DNA from: Terriglobus sp. RCC_193
GTDB taxonomy: Bacteria > Acidobacteriota > Terriglobia > Terriglobales > Acidobacteriaceae
Direction: 5' to 3'
Length of the DNA stretch: 64,000 bases
Assembly (NCBI RefSeq): GCF_041355105.1
Contig: NZ_JBFUPK010000001.1
Span: forward strand, 1,240,001-1,304,000
Shown here in pieces: positions 54,998 to 62,010 of the stretch; the first letter of the stretch is position 1; each line of letters starts with the position of its first letter. Both the position numbers and the translations under genes were made by a program. The notes below the pieces were generated by a model. It had not been told where the DNA came from. It did no database searches and saw only the letters and a program-made list of their open reading frames with translations.

Positions 54998-55204
54998 ATG
55001 TATCCCAGCATCTCCTGTTCCCGTCGTCCTTGGATTTTTGTCCTGCCACTCGCTCTCGTGATCGCTGCAAGCGGATGGTTAGGAGGGTTCTCGGCACTCG
55101 CGCGAGCCGGCGATGCATCGCTTGAATTTGTCGGCCACCTCATCACCGAGCTCCATGATTTCCCCTTGGACCGGCCCGATCCGACCTACTCACGTTGCTT
55201 CTGA
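54998..55204 (+). CDS. Small membrane protein in the conjugation operon
   Basis: The 68-residue product is preceded by an excellent ribosome site (AAAGGAGG). It has one hydrophobic segment (WIFVLPLALVIAASGWLGG) near the N-terminus. No family is recognised. The position between virB10 and virB5 suggests an accessory transfer, lipoprotein-like or entry-exclusion factor; no lipobox is seen. Confidence 0.5.
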   Translation: MYPSISCSRRPWIFVLPLALVIAASGWLGGFSALARAGDASLEFVGHLITELHDFPLDRPDPTYSRCF

Positions 55205-55226
55205 TTTGCCCCACATCGGAGAGCCC

Positions 55227-56012
55227 ATGAAACTCGATCTCACAAAACGTCGCAAGTGGATTCTGGGAGGCAGCTTGTTGCTGCTGACCGCCACTCCTAG
55301 CTTCGCAATATTTGGCATTGGAGACATTGTCTTTGATCCAACGAGCTATGCCAGTCTGGTCTCACAGCTCACGACCCTACAGACGCAGTACACCATGCTC
55401 AAGAACAACATCGAGCATTTCTCCATCAAGCAGCAGTGGCAAACCACACTGACTGCTCTCAAGAACGCAAACGTCAAGAACATGTTCGGCGAGACGAATG
55501 GGATGACGACGGCGCTGAACAGCAACTCGCCGACGGCTTCGAGCACCGGATGGACGGCCGCGACCGTTCCGGTCAGTTCCGATCTATCGACCTACGTCGG
55601 CACTCAAACACCGGGAAGCACGCAGCTTTCCCAGCTCGCCATGATCGAGATGTCGGATTCGGTTTCACCAGACTGCATCACGGCGGTGGGTCAATACCGG
55701 GCAGCCCGTTCACAGAACACATCCGCGACTACGAGCCTGACGGCCAACCAGCTCGATGGCTCCAGCACAACGAACAGTGAAGTCCAACAACTCAACCTGC
55801 TCAATGCTGCTGAGGCCCAGAAGATGTCCGAAACCCAAAATCAGGGTGCTCTGCAAGCTTGTCTAGCGTCCCAAATGACTGTGACGAATATGCAGCAACG
55901 GAATGCCGCCGCGACCGCCCTCAACACCGCAGTCTTCGTCCAGTCCCAGCACAGCACGCATGACATGAGTGCTGCAAGTGAAGGCAACACCTGGCAAACA
56001 TACTTGCCGTAA
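55227..56012 (+). CDS. virB5: VirB5/TrbJ-like minor pilus protein
   Basis: I start the protein at ATG 55227 (261 residues), which has a proper signal peptide (KWILGGSLLLLTATPSFA); the longer frame from 55113 lacks one. FGIGDIVFDPTSYASLVSQLTTLQTQYTML is the typical start of mature TrbJ/VirB5 proteins. The rest is helical, Ser/Thr/Gln-rich. The C-terminus GNTWQTYLP resembles the end of the next small protein. VirB5 sits at the pilus tip and helps contact recipient cells. Confidence 0.75.
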   Translation: MKLDLTKRRKWILGGSLLLLTATPSFAIFGIGDIVFDPTSYASLVSQLTTLQTQYTMLKNNIEHFSIKQQWQTTLTALKNANVKNMFGETNGMTTALNSNSPTASSTGWTAATVPVSSDLSTYVGTQTPGSTQLSQLAMIEMSDSVSPDCITAVGQYRAARSQNTSATTSLTANQLDGSSTTNSEVQQLNLLNAAEAQKMSETQNQGALQACLASQMTVTNMQQRNAAATALNTAVFVQSQHSTHDMSAASEGNTWQTYLP

Positions 56013-56021
56013 CGGAGACCC

Positions 56022-56270
56022 ATGACGAAGCTGCTCAACACGAAACTGTTGCTTGCAATCCTTGCGGTGCTGGCCGCACTTGCCAGCGCCGCGATCTATC
56101 AAGGCCACGAGGCGGCAAAAGCCGCAGCCATCCTGGAACAGCAGCAGCGTGACACTGAGCGCCGCAGGCAGGAAGACGAGGCCTTCCGCAAGAAGGTCGA
56201 AGAAGACAAAAAGCGTCACAACTCCGTTGCTGGCAACGAAGGCAAGACCTGGAAGAGCTATATCCCCTAA
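56022..56270 (+). CDS. Small membrane-anchored protein with VirB5-like tail
   Basis: The 82-residue protein has an N-terminal hydrophobic helix (LLLAILAVLAALASAAIY), a charged coiled-coil-like region rich in Q, R, E and K, and the end GKTWKSYIP. This tail matches GNTWQTYLP of the upstream VirB5. The family is unknown. Small proteins at this place in trb operons include TrbK, an entry-exclusion lipoprotein, but no lipobox cysteine is present here. Confidence 0.55.
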   Translation: MTKLLNTKLLLAILAVLAALASAAIYQGHEAAKAAAILEQQQRDTERRRQEDEAFRKKVEEDKKRHNSVAGNEGKTWKSYIP

Positions 56271-56287
56271 TCCCACGGGAGACCCCT

Positions 56288-57205
56288 ATGAGCATCGCCG
56301 TTCTCGCACAAGCATTACCGTCCGCAAGCTCGGGCATGGACTGGCTCTACCAGTTCACCAATAACCTGACCAATCTAACAACGCAGAACGGCGGCGCATT
56401 GACCCAACTCGGTTGGACCGAGCTTAGTGCCATCTCTCTCTTCACCCTCGTGAACATGGTCATCAACTGGAACACGAGTACGATGACGTTCCGGTTGCAT
56501 CACCATCTTGTACGTGCCGGCGACCTTACTCACTTCCTGCTCAAACTCATCGTGTGCAGTCTGCTGCTGAACTATTGGGTTAACCCGTTCCCAGGCGCGA
56601 GCTTCGGCATCAATCACTTCTTCTCGTACATCGCTCAAGCGATGGTTGCCGCGTTCGACCAACATTCGCTGGATCAGTTGCTACAGCTTCTTAAGAACGC
56701 TGGCAATGGTACGTCTATGCCTTCTTTGACGGCACCAGTGCAAATCCTCTGCTACGTGGTCGTCCAGATTATGCTTGGGCTTGCTTCTGCCATCCTCTTC
56801 GTCATCAATTGCAGTGCCTTCATCCTCTACGGGGTAACCGCACTCTTTGGCCCTGTCTTTGTGCCGTTGCTCATGACACAAACCTTTAAAGCGAAGTTCT
56901 TCCACTTCCTCGATGTGCTCATCTCGTTTGCGATGATTCGGGCGGTAGCGGCCGCATTCATTTATGTGTGGGCAGGATTCATGAATGGATTCCTCCAGCA
57001 AACCTTCAATGGCAACTATTCGATGGACATGTGGATCGCAAATTTGATCCCTTGCTTAATGGTTTTCGTCGCATTCATCATTAACATGCTGTTCATTCCG
57101 AGCATGACGCAGGCCATCTTTGGCGGTGCGGCGGGACTCGCATCATCAGGCCAACAGACGGTCGGGAACATCGTCAGGACGCTCGCAATCACTGGAGGCG
57201 TATAG
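56288..57205 (+). CDS. virB6: VirB6/TrbL-like polytopic membrane protein
   Basis: The 305-residue protein has at least six hydrophobic helices, among them AISLFTLVNMVINW, FLLKLIVCSLLLNYW, ILCYVVVQIMLGLASAILFVI and ALFGPVFVPLLM. The last segment is typical of TrbL/VirB6. An acceptable ribosome site (GGGAGA) precedes the ATG. VirB6 forms part of the inner-membrane path for DNA. Confidence 0.8.
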   Translation: MSIAVLAQALPSASSGMDWLYQFTNNLTNLTTQNGGALTQLGWTELSAISLFTLVNMVINWNTSTMTFRLHHHLVRAGDLTHFLLKLIVCSLLLNYWVNPFPGASFGINHFFSYIAQAMVAAFDQHSLDQLLQLLKNAGNGTSMPSLTAPVQILCYVVVQIMLGLASAILFVINCSAFILYGVTALFGPVFVPLLMTQTFKAKFFHFLDVLISFAMIRAVAAAFIYVWAGFMNGFLQQTFNGNYSMDMWIANLIPCLMVFVAFIINMLFIPSMTQAIFGGAAGLASSGQQTVGNIVRTLAITGGV

Positions 57206-57207
57206 CT

Positions 57208-57405
57208 ATGTGGAATTACGGAAACGGAAGCTCAATAGGCGATGCATTGGGAGCGTTGGGGTTGGGCCGTGGATTCGTCAAACCTCTCCTCAAACTGTTC
57301 CTAATCGGCGTCCTGATTGCGGGGCTGATCTACGCCTACGTTGTTTTTAAAGCAGTCTCGGAAAGGAGCAATAAGCCTCATGTCCACGCACACAGCACCC
57401 ATTGA
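57208..57405 (+). CDS. Small single-helix membrane protein
   Basis: The 65-residue protein has a glycine-rich start (NYGNGSSIGDALGALGLGRG) and one strong hydrophobic helix (LLKLFLIGVLIAGLIYAYVVF). It starts two bases after virB6 and overlaps virB8 by 26 bp, so it is probably translated. Family unknown. Confidence 0.5.
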   Translation: MWNYGNGSSIGDALGALGLGRGFVKPLLKLFLIGVLIAGLIYAYVVFKAVSERSNKPHVHAHSTH

Positions 57406-58186
57406 GCGCGCGCTAACGCCTGAGCAATCGCTCCTCACAGACCAGATCGGCAATGAGGTCTATGCCTCGCACTATGCCGAGCGGAAAGCCTACCGCCTTG
57501 TCATCAGCTGCGGAACCGTATTGATATGCGGTTCCATGTGGCTGAACTTCTCTCTGGCGCACCGCCCGATTGCCAACCGCTACATCCGCATCGACGAAAT
57601 GGGCCGTGCCCAGGCGATCCAATATAAGGACCTAGACTACAGTCCCCGTGAGGGCGAAGTGAGGACGTACCTGACCGACTGGGCCAACTATCGCTACACC
57701 ATTAATCGGGAGGTCGTCGCCAAAAAGTATCCGCTCAACTACTACTTCCTCTCGGGGCCGCTCGCCTCGCAACTCATGGGCACGGATAACCAGAATCATC
57801 TCGTCTCGCAGGTCGCTGCAGGCCAGGTCGAATCGAGTGATGTTGAGGTGCGCAACGTGACCATCACGTCCATGTCCGAAGAGATGGTGCAGAGCGTTCG
57901 CATCGCGCGTGGAACGGCGCTTGTGACCTTCGACAAGATCTTCTCCGAAGAGCATTCCCATCAGCCCCGCACCGAGCACTGGTTGTTGTCTGTGACGTAC
58001 TACCTGAATCCGAAGCAGGTTAATGACCAGGCGAAGATCTACCCGCAATACGAGTTCATCAATCCGCTGGGATTGACGATCACGGAGTTCCACGAAAACC
58101 GCGTGTCGGTGGACCCCATGACACCTGGAGGCACTGTTACAAATCCCAACGGCATTGCCCAGCCTGCTCATGGAGCTGCGCGATGA
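57380..58186 (+). CDS. virB8: VirB8/TrbF-like inner-membrane protein
   Basis: From ATG 57380 (AAAGGAG upstream) the protein has 268 residues; the longer frame to 57341 is rejected. A short cytoplasmic part is followed by one helix (YRLVISCGTVLICGSMWLNF) and the periplasmic NTF2-like domain with RYIRIDEMGRAQAI, VRTYLTDWANYRYT and TEHWLLSVTYYLNPK. VirB8 is an assembly factor of the channel. Its stop overlaps the virB11 ATG (ATGA). Confidence 0.8.
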   Translation: MSTHTAPIERALTPEQSLLTDQIGNEVYASHYAERKAYRLVISCGTVLICGSMWLNFSLAHRPIANRYIRIDEMGRAQAIQYKDLDYSPREGEVRTYLTDWANYRYTINREVVAKKYPLNYYFLSGPLASQLMGTDNQNHLVSQVAAGQVESSDVEVRNVTITSMSEEMVQSVRIARGTALVTFDKIFSEEHSHQPRTEHWLLSVTYYLNPKQVNDQAKIYPQYEFINPLGLTITEFHENRVSVDPMTPGGTVTNPNGIAQPAHGAAR

Positions 58187-59151
58187 GCTTCCAGCTCATA
58201 CTCCCGTTCTTTCCGGAGGAGCTTCGTGCGCTTCTCTTGGACCCGTCAATCTCGGATTTGATGATCAACGGTACGACAGGAGTATTCGCGGATCGTTGCG
58301 GCGTGGTCGAGCATATTCCGCTCTCCACGCCGTACACCAATGACCGCCTGACGGCGGCTATTGAGCGCGTCGCCCGCATCCTCGGGCAAGACTTGACCGC
58401 CCAGAATCCTATCCTGAATACGCGCTTGCCGGACGGCTCACGAGTGGCCGTCGTAGGGCCGCCATCCTCTATCAATGGACCAACGCTCACGGTGCGCAAG
58501 TTCAACCGCTGGTACACCTCCGATGAGTTGGTCCATGCAGGGGACTTTCCCGCACACGTTCGAGACACTGTTCTCACTCTCTTACAGAAGCGCAAGAACG
58601 GCATCATCAGCGGCGGAACTGGCTCGGGTAAGTCGACTTTGATGAAAGCGCTCCTCGACCATGTTCCGCTCCATGAAAGGCTCGTCGTGATCGAGCAGCC
58701 GGCGGAGTTGAAGATTGCCCATCCGAACGCTGTTCGTTGGGAGGCGGTCGATGCCATTCCCGGCCAGGTTGCCATCACGCCGAGCCAGTTGGTGGCGGCA
58801 GCTCTCCGCCACCGTCCCGACCGCATCATCATGGGCGAAATCCGTGACGAATGCGGATACGACTTACTGCAGGCCATGAACACCGGCCACGGCGGGACGC
58901 TCTCCACATTGCACGCCGATTCTGCTGTGGATGCCTTGGATCGTCTGGCCGACATGGCCCTCAGTGCAAGAACCAATTTGGATCAGGCATTTGTCCGATC
59001 GCAGACCGGCAAAGCCGTGGACTTCGTGTTGCATTGCGAGCGCGATGTCACGGGCCGCCGCCGCATCCGCGAACTGATTACGGTCTCCGGATACAGTCAT
59101 GCGGAGCAATGCTTCCAGACGGAGGAGGTCTATCGTGCTTCCGACGCCTGA
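58183..59151 (+). CDS. virB11: VirB11/TrbB-like secretion ATPase
   Basis: The 322-residue protein has all ATPase motifs: Walker A GGTGSGKST (about 144-152), an Asp-box-like VVIEQPAEL, Walker B RPDRIIMGEIRDE (about 207-219), and the His box TGHGGTLSTLHADS. The N-terminal domain includes LDPSISDLMINGTTGVFADR. It forms a hexamer on the inner membrane that energises the channel. In contrast to virB4, its P-loop is intact. It is the last gene of the virB cluster. Confidence 0.9.
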   Translation: MSFQLILPFFPEELRALLLDPSISDLMINGTTGVFADRCGVVEHIPLSTPYTNDRLTAAIERVARILGQDLTAQNPILNTRLPDGSRVAVVGPPSSINGPTLTVRKFNRWYTSDELVHAGDFPAHVRDTVLTLLQKRKNGIISGGTGSGKSTLMKALLDHVPLHERLVVIEQPAELKIAHPNAVRWEAVDAIPGQVAITPSQLVAAALRHRPDRIIMGEIRDECGYDLLQAMNTGHGGTLSTLHADSAVDALDRLADMALSARTNLDQAFVRSQTGKAVDFVLHCERDVTGRRRIRELITVSGYSHAEQCFQTEEVYRASDA

Positions 59152-59695
59152 CGCGCAGGCGTTCCGCTAAAGAATCCAACCCGAATCCGAGGTCACTCCG
59201 ATGGTCATCCAAGCGGCTCTTACAGCTGCGCAACCCAACTCGTCTCTGAAAGCGCCCAACATGTCGATTCCAGTCGGCGAGACGCAGTGGTACGGGTGGC
59301 ATTCCGTGTGCTCGATGCCGTCCAAGACCGAGGGCATTGCGGGATTCCATGGGTCTGCGATAGGTGGAACTTTCCGTCGTAGGAATCGTCCGGGTGACTT
59401 TGGTGCATTTGGGCACTCACCGTTCGTATACCGTCCTCTGCTTCGGGTTCACGCTTCGGGGCCAAACCGGCGCCCTGCGGCTCGGCGTCGTTCTGCTTCG
59501 ACTACGTCGCCCCTGCGGGGTTTCGGTTCCTCCCAGAAAAAGTTTGACAGCCGCGGCAGAGAGCGCCGCTCAAACTTTTTCCGGGCCCCGCCAAGAAAGC
59601 ACTCCTTGGCACTTGGGAGCCGGGCCCACTCGCTCGCTTCGCGAAGGGTGACCCGAGCAGGATACGGGAAATACAACGAAACGGAGATTACCACC
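59152..59695. other. Gap between virB11 and ssb, with a terminator hairpin
   Basis: No supported gene. The ssb frame is open from 59201 but the extra sequence is arginine-rich with no family resemblance. Apart from the hairpin at 59537-59580, no motif is recognised. The ssb promoter probably lies in the last 100 bp. Confidence 0.6.
59537..59580. terminator. Bidirectional hairpin terminator after the virB cluster
   Basis: AAAAAGTTTGA (59537-59547) pairs perfectly with TCAAACTTTTT (59570-59580), with an inner GCGGC/GCCGC stem. The T run on each strand fits a Rho-independent terminator usable in both directions. Confidence 0.75.
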
Positions 59696-60070
59696 ATGTA
59701 CTCAAACAAAGTCACCCTTATCGGCTTCCTCGGCAACGACGCAGAAGTTCGCACCAACGGCGATCGCAGCCTCACCACTCTCTCCCTCGCAACCAAATCC
59801 TCGTACAAGAAGGACGGCAAGTACATCGAGCACACGGAATGGCACCGCTGCGTCGTCTTCGGCAAGCTCGGAGAGTTCGCCGCCAAGCTGACCAAGGGCG
59901 CTCACATCCAGGTCGAGGGTGCGCTGCGCAGCCGCAAGTACGAGAGCAAGAAGACCAACTCGGAACAGACCATCTGGGAGATTCGGGTGAACTCGATTCT
60001 CAAGCTGGATCGCGCAGCCAAATCGGCGGCAGAAGACGATGACGAACTCATCGAGGAAGAGGTCGCATAG
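59696..60070 (+). CDS. ssb: Single-stranded DNA-binding protein
   Basis: The 124-residue protein starts at ATG 59696 (GGAG nine bases upstream). The OB-fold pattern is clear: NKVTLIGFLGNDAEVR, LTTLSLATKSSYK, TEWHRCVVFGKLGEFA and HIQVEGALRSRKYE. The end is acidic (DDDELIEEEVA) but lacks the classic D-D-I-P-F tip. Element-encoded SSBs protect transferred single strands. It lies with the replication and mobilisation genes of the element. Confidence 0.9.
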   Translation: MYSNKVTLIGFLGNDAEVRTNGDRSLTTLSLATKSSYKKDGKYIEHTEWHRCVVFGKLGEFAAKLTKGAHIQVEGALRSRKYESKKTNSEQTIWEIRVNSILKLDRAAKSAAEDDDELIEEEVA

Positions 60071-60174
60071 GCCTCCTCCTTCCTGACCGAGAGGTCCGGC
60101 TTCGAGCCGGACTTCTTCGGCCGCTAAAGGCCCGTGAGATTCACGCTCGCAATAAACGCAGAGGAGGTGGTTCG

Positions 60175-61122
60175 ATGATTCAAACAGCCAAAGACTTTCT
60201 CGCTCGGAGCTTCGCTCCTTGCTCGACGATTGCTCTCCTGCTGCGAACGGAGAGTCCAGAAAAAACGCAGCAGCGTATCGTCACTCTGGAGCAGGCGCTT
60301 GCGCCTCGTTACCTCGGCTGGCTCGCGCATGAGAACCATGCAGGAGCGAATATCTATGTTGCTGCCAATCCGCTTCGCTCTGGCAGCCGCAAGCGCACGA
60401 AAGAGTGCATCGACAACGTCCGGCATCTCTACCTGGACATCGACGAGGATGGCGATGCCCGGCTCGCTGCGCTCCGGGCATCGGATGGCCTGCCTGTTCC
60501 GAGCGCCCTCCTTTCCACGTCCCACGGCAAGTATCAGGTTCTTTGGCGGGTCGAGGGCTTCGACTTCGCGATGCAGGAAATCGCTCTCAAGCGGCTCGCG
60601 TGCGCCTTCGGCGGCGACCCTGCTTGCACCGATTGCAACCGGGTGCTTCGCGTCCCCGGTTTCTTCAATCGCAAGTATTCTCCCGCTCACTGCGTCGCGG
60701 TCGAATACCTCTCTGACGCAACCTACAGTCCCGCGGACTTTCGCTTACCGGATGTTCCTGCGGTCGCCGCGATCCTGAGAAGCGGCGACACGCAACTGAG
60801 CACACCTCATAAAGGCACCCATTCGGAACTCGATTGGGCGTGGGCTTGCCACCAGCTTGCCCAGGGTAAAGATGCCGACAAACTGACCCATAAGCTGGCT
60901 TCGCGGCGCTCCGACAAACCCAACCCTCTCTATTACGCGCAGCGAACCATTGACATTGCTTCCGCTCGTCATTGGTTCCTCGAAGGTGCACTGATTGACG
61001 ACGTAATCACCACGCTCGAAGATCGCCGCCGCTTCGAGCTGCCTGCTGCACTGTGCTTCGCCCGTGCGCGGGAGATCGCGGCCACCGCACAACGCATGGT
61101 TGCACGTAAGAAATTTGCTTGA
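60175..61122 (+). CDS. RepB-like DNA primase
   Basis: The 315-residue protein contains VRHLYLDIDEDGDARL, the D-x-D of archaeo-eukaryotic-type (RepB/MobA-linked) primases (about residues 80-95), then STSHGKYQVLWRV and CDRVLR-like TDCNRVLRVPGFFNRK, all hallmarks of this family. It would prime synthesis of the complementary strand after transfer or during replication. GGAGGTGG before the ATG is a strong ribosome site. Confidence 0.8.
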   Translation: MIQTAKDFLARSFAPCSTIALLLRTESPEKTQQRIVTLEQALAPRYLGWLAHENHAGANIYVAANPLRSGSRKRTKECIDNVRHLYLDIDEDGDARLAALRASDGLPVPSALLSTSHGKYQVLWRVEGFDFAMQEIALKRLACAFGGDPACTDCNRVLRVPGFFNRKYSPAHCVAVEYLSDATYSPADFRLPDVPAVAAILRSGDTQLSTPHKGTHSELDWAWACHQLAQGKDADKLTHKLASRRSDKPNPLYYAQRTIDIASARHWFLEGALIDDVITTLEDRRRFELPAALCFARAREIAATAQRMVARKKFA

Positions 61123-61146
61123 ACCTGTCACGAAAAGGAGAACGAT

Positions 61147-61473
61147 ATGCCACTACTGGAAGTAGTCCAAACCAAACACCTCAGCGCCTCCATTCGGTTG
61201 ACTGATTCCACCGCTATGCAGGTCGATCAGTACGCCGCTTTCATCGAGGCTTCTGCTAACGATGTTGTCGAGCAAGCTTTGGCTTACGTCTTCAGCAAAG
61301 ACCGCGAGTTTCAGGAGTTCCTTCGGACTCCGGAAGCGCAGCGGATTACGCCGACACTGCGTGTTCGTCGCGGTAACGGAAAAGATGCGTCGGACCGGCC
61401 TGCGCGCAAGCCGGTTTCGTCGGCATCTTCACCAGCACAAGCACCAGCAATCGTGGCGGGATCGAAGGCATGA
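61147..61473 (+). CDS. Small hypothetical protein of the mobilisation region
   Basis: The 108-residue protein starts 24 bp after the primase, with AAAAGGAG upstream. The first half (HLSASIRLTDSTAMQVDQYAAFIEASANDVVEQALAYVF) looks like a ribbon-helix-helix DNA-binding protein; the second half is Ala/Pro/Ser-rich. A relaxosome or regulatory role is plausible, since the candidate oriT follows it. Confidence 0.55.
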   Translation: MPLLEVVQTKHLSASIRLTDSTAMQVDQYAAFIEASANDVVEQALAYVFSKDREFQEFLRTPEAQRITPTLRVRRGNGKDASDRPARKPVSSASSPAQAPAIVAGSKA

Positions 61474-61552
61474 TCCCGCTGCAATATCTGTGGCAAAGCC
61501 ACAACGGTGCTGCGCACCGGAACAATTTCGACACTCCACCCCTCAAAGGGTC

Positions 61553-61627
61553 GTGCAGGTATACCAACGTAAACCTGCACAAACAACAGCACATACGCTA
61601 AGGCCGGTATACGCAGGTATACCGGCC
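61553..61627. other. Candidate origin of transfer: paired inverted repeats
   Basis: The first inverted repeat is GTGCAGGT (61553-61560) and ACCTGCAC (61573-61580); the second is GGCCGGTATA (61602-61611) and TATACCGGCC (61618-61627), perfect over 10 bp. The unit CAGGTATACC occurs in both. They fill the 167-bp gap between a small RHH-like gene and a MobC-like gene, a usual location for oriT. They could instead be an operator. No nic site was identified. Confidence 0.45.
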
Positions 61628-61640
61628 CGGAGCTATCCAG

Positions 61641-62006
61641 ATGTCTCTTCTGAGTTCACAAAACGGCGCAAAGAAACCGGTCAACAAGACCGTGTTTCGC
61701 AACACCACACTATGCCTCAAGTTGACCGAAGAAGAGGCGCGATTGGTCGATGAAGTCGCCACGGCGAAGGGCGTTCCCCGTAGTGAATGGATGCGTGACG
61801 TGATCCTGCGTGAGCTGCGCTGCGAACCTGCACCCGATGTTTCGTTGGCCGAGATTCTTGGCGTTCGCCTGCTGTTGGTCAATGTCCTACGTCCGCTTGC
61901 CGCAGGACAGAATCTCTCGCTCGAAGCATTCGACAAACTGCTTGACCAGATCAGCACCTTGAAGCACGAGATGGCCGGGAAAGTCATGGCCGAAGGAAGG
62001 CGATAA
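61641..62006 (+). CDS. MobC/TraY-like relaxosome accessory protein
   Basis: The 121-residue protein has a ribbon-helix-helix-like start: FRNTTLCLKLTEEEARLVDEVATAKGVPRSEWMRDVILREL. A helical C-terminal part follows (ILGVRLLLVNVLRPLAAG...LDQISTLKHEMAGKVM). This resembles MobC-type proteins that help a relaxase open oriT. It ends four bases before the coupling-protein gene. The relaxase itself should lie beyond the right edge. Confidence 0.65.
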   Translation: MSLLSSQNGAKKPVNKTVFRNTTLCLKLTEEEARLVDEVATAKGVPRSEWMRDVILRELRCEPAPDVSLAEILGVRLLLVNVLRPLAAGQNLSLEAFDKLLDQISTLKHEMAGKVMAEGRR

Positions 62007-62010
62007 GACA

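Noticed and set aside
59201-59695. Longer version of the single-stranded DNA-binding protein
   Set aside because: The extra 165 residues are Arg/Ser-rich without family resemblance and cross a terminator hairpin; the ATG at 59696 matches SSB starts.
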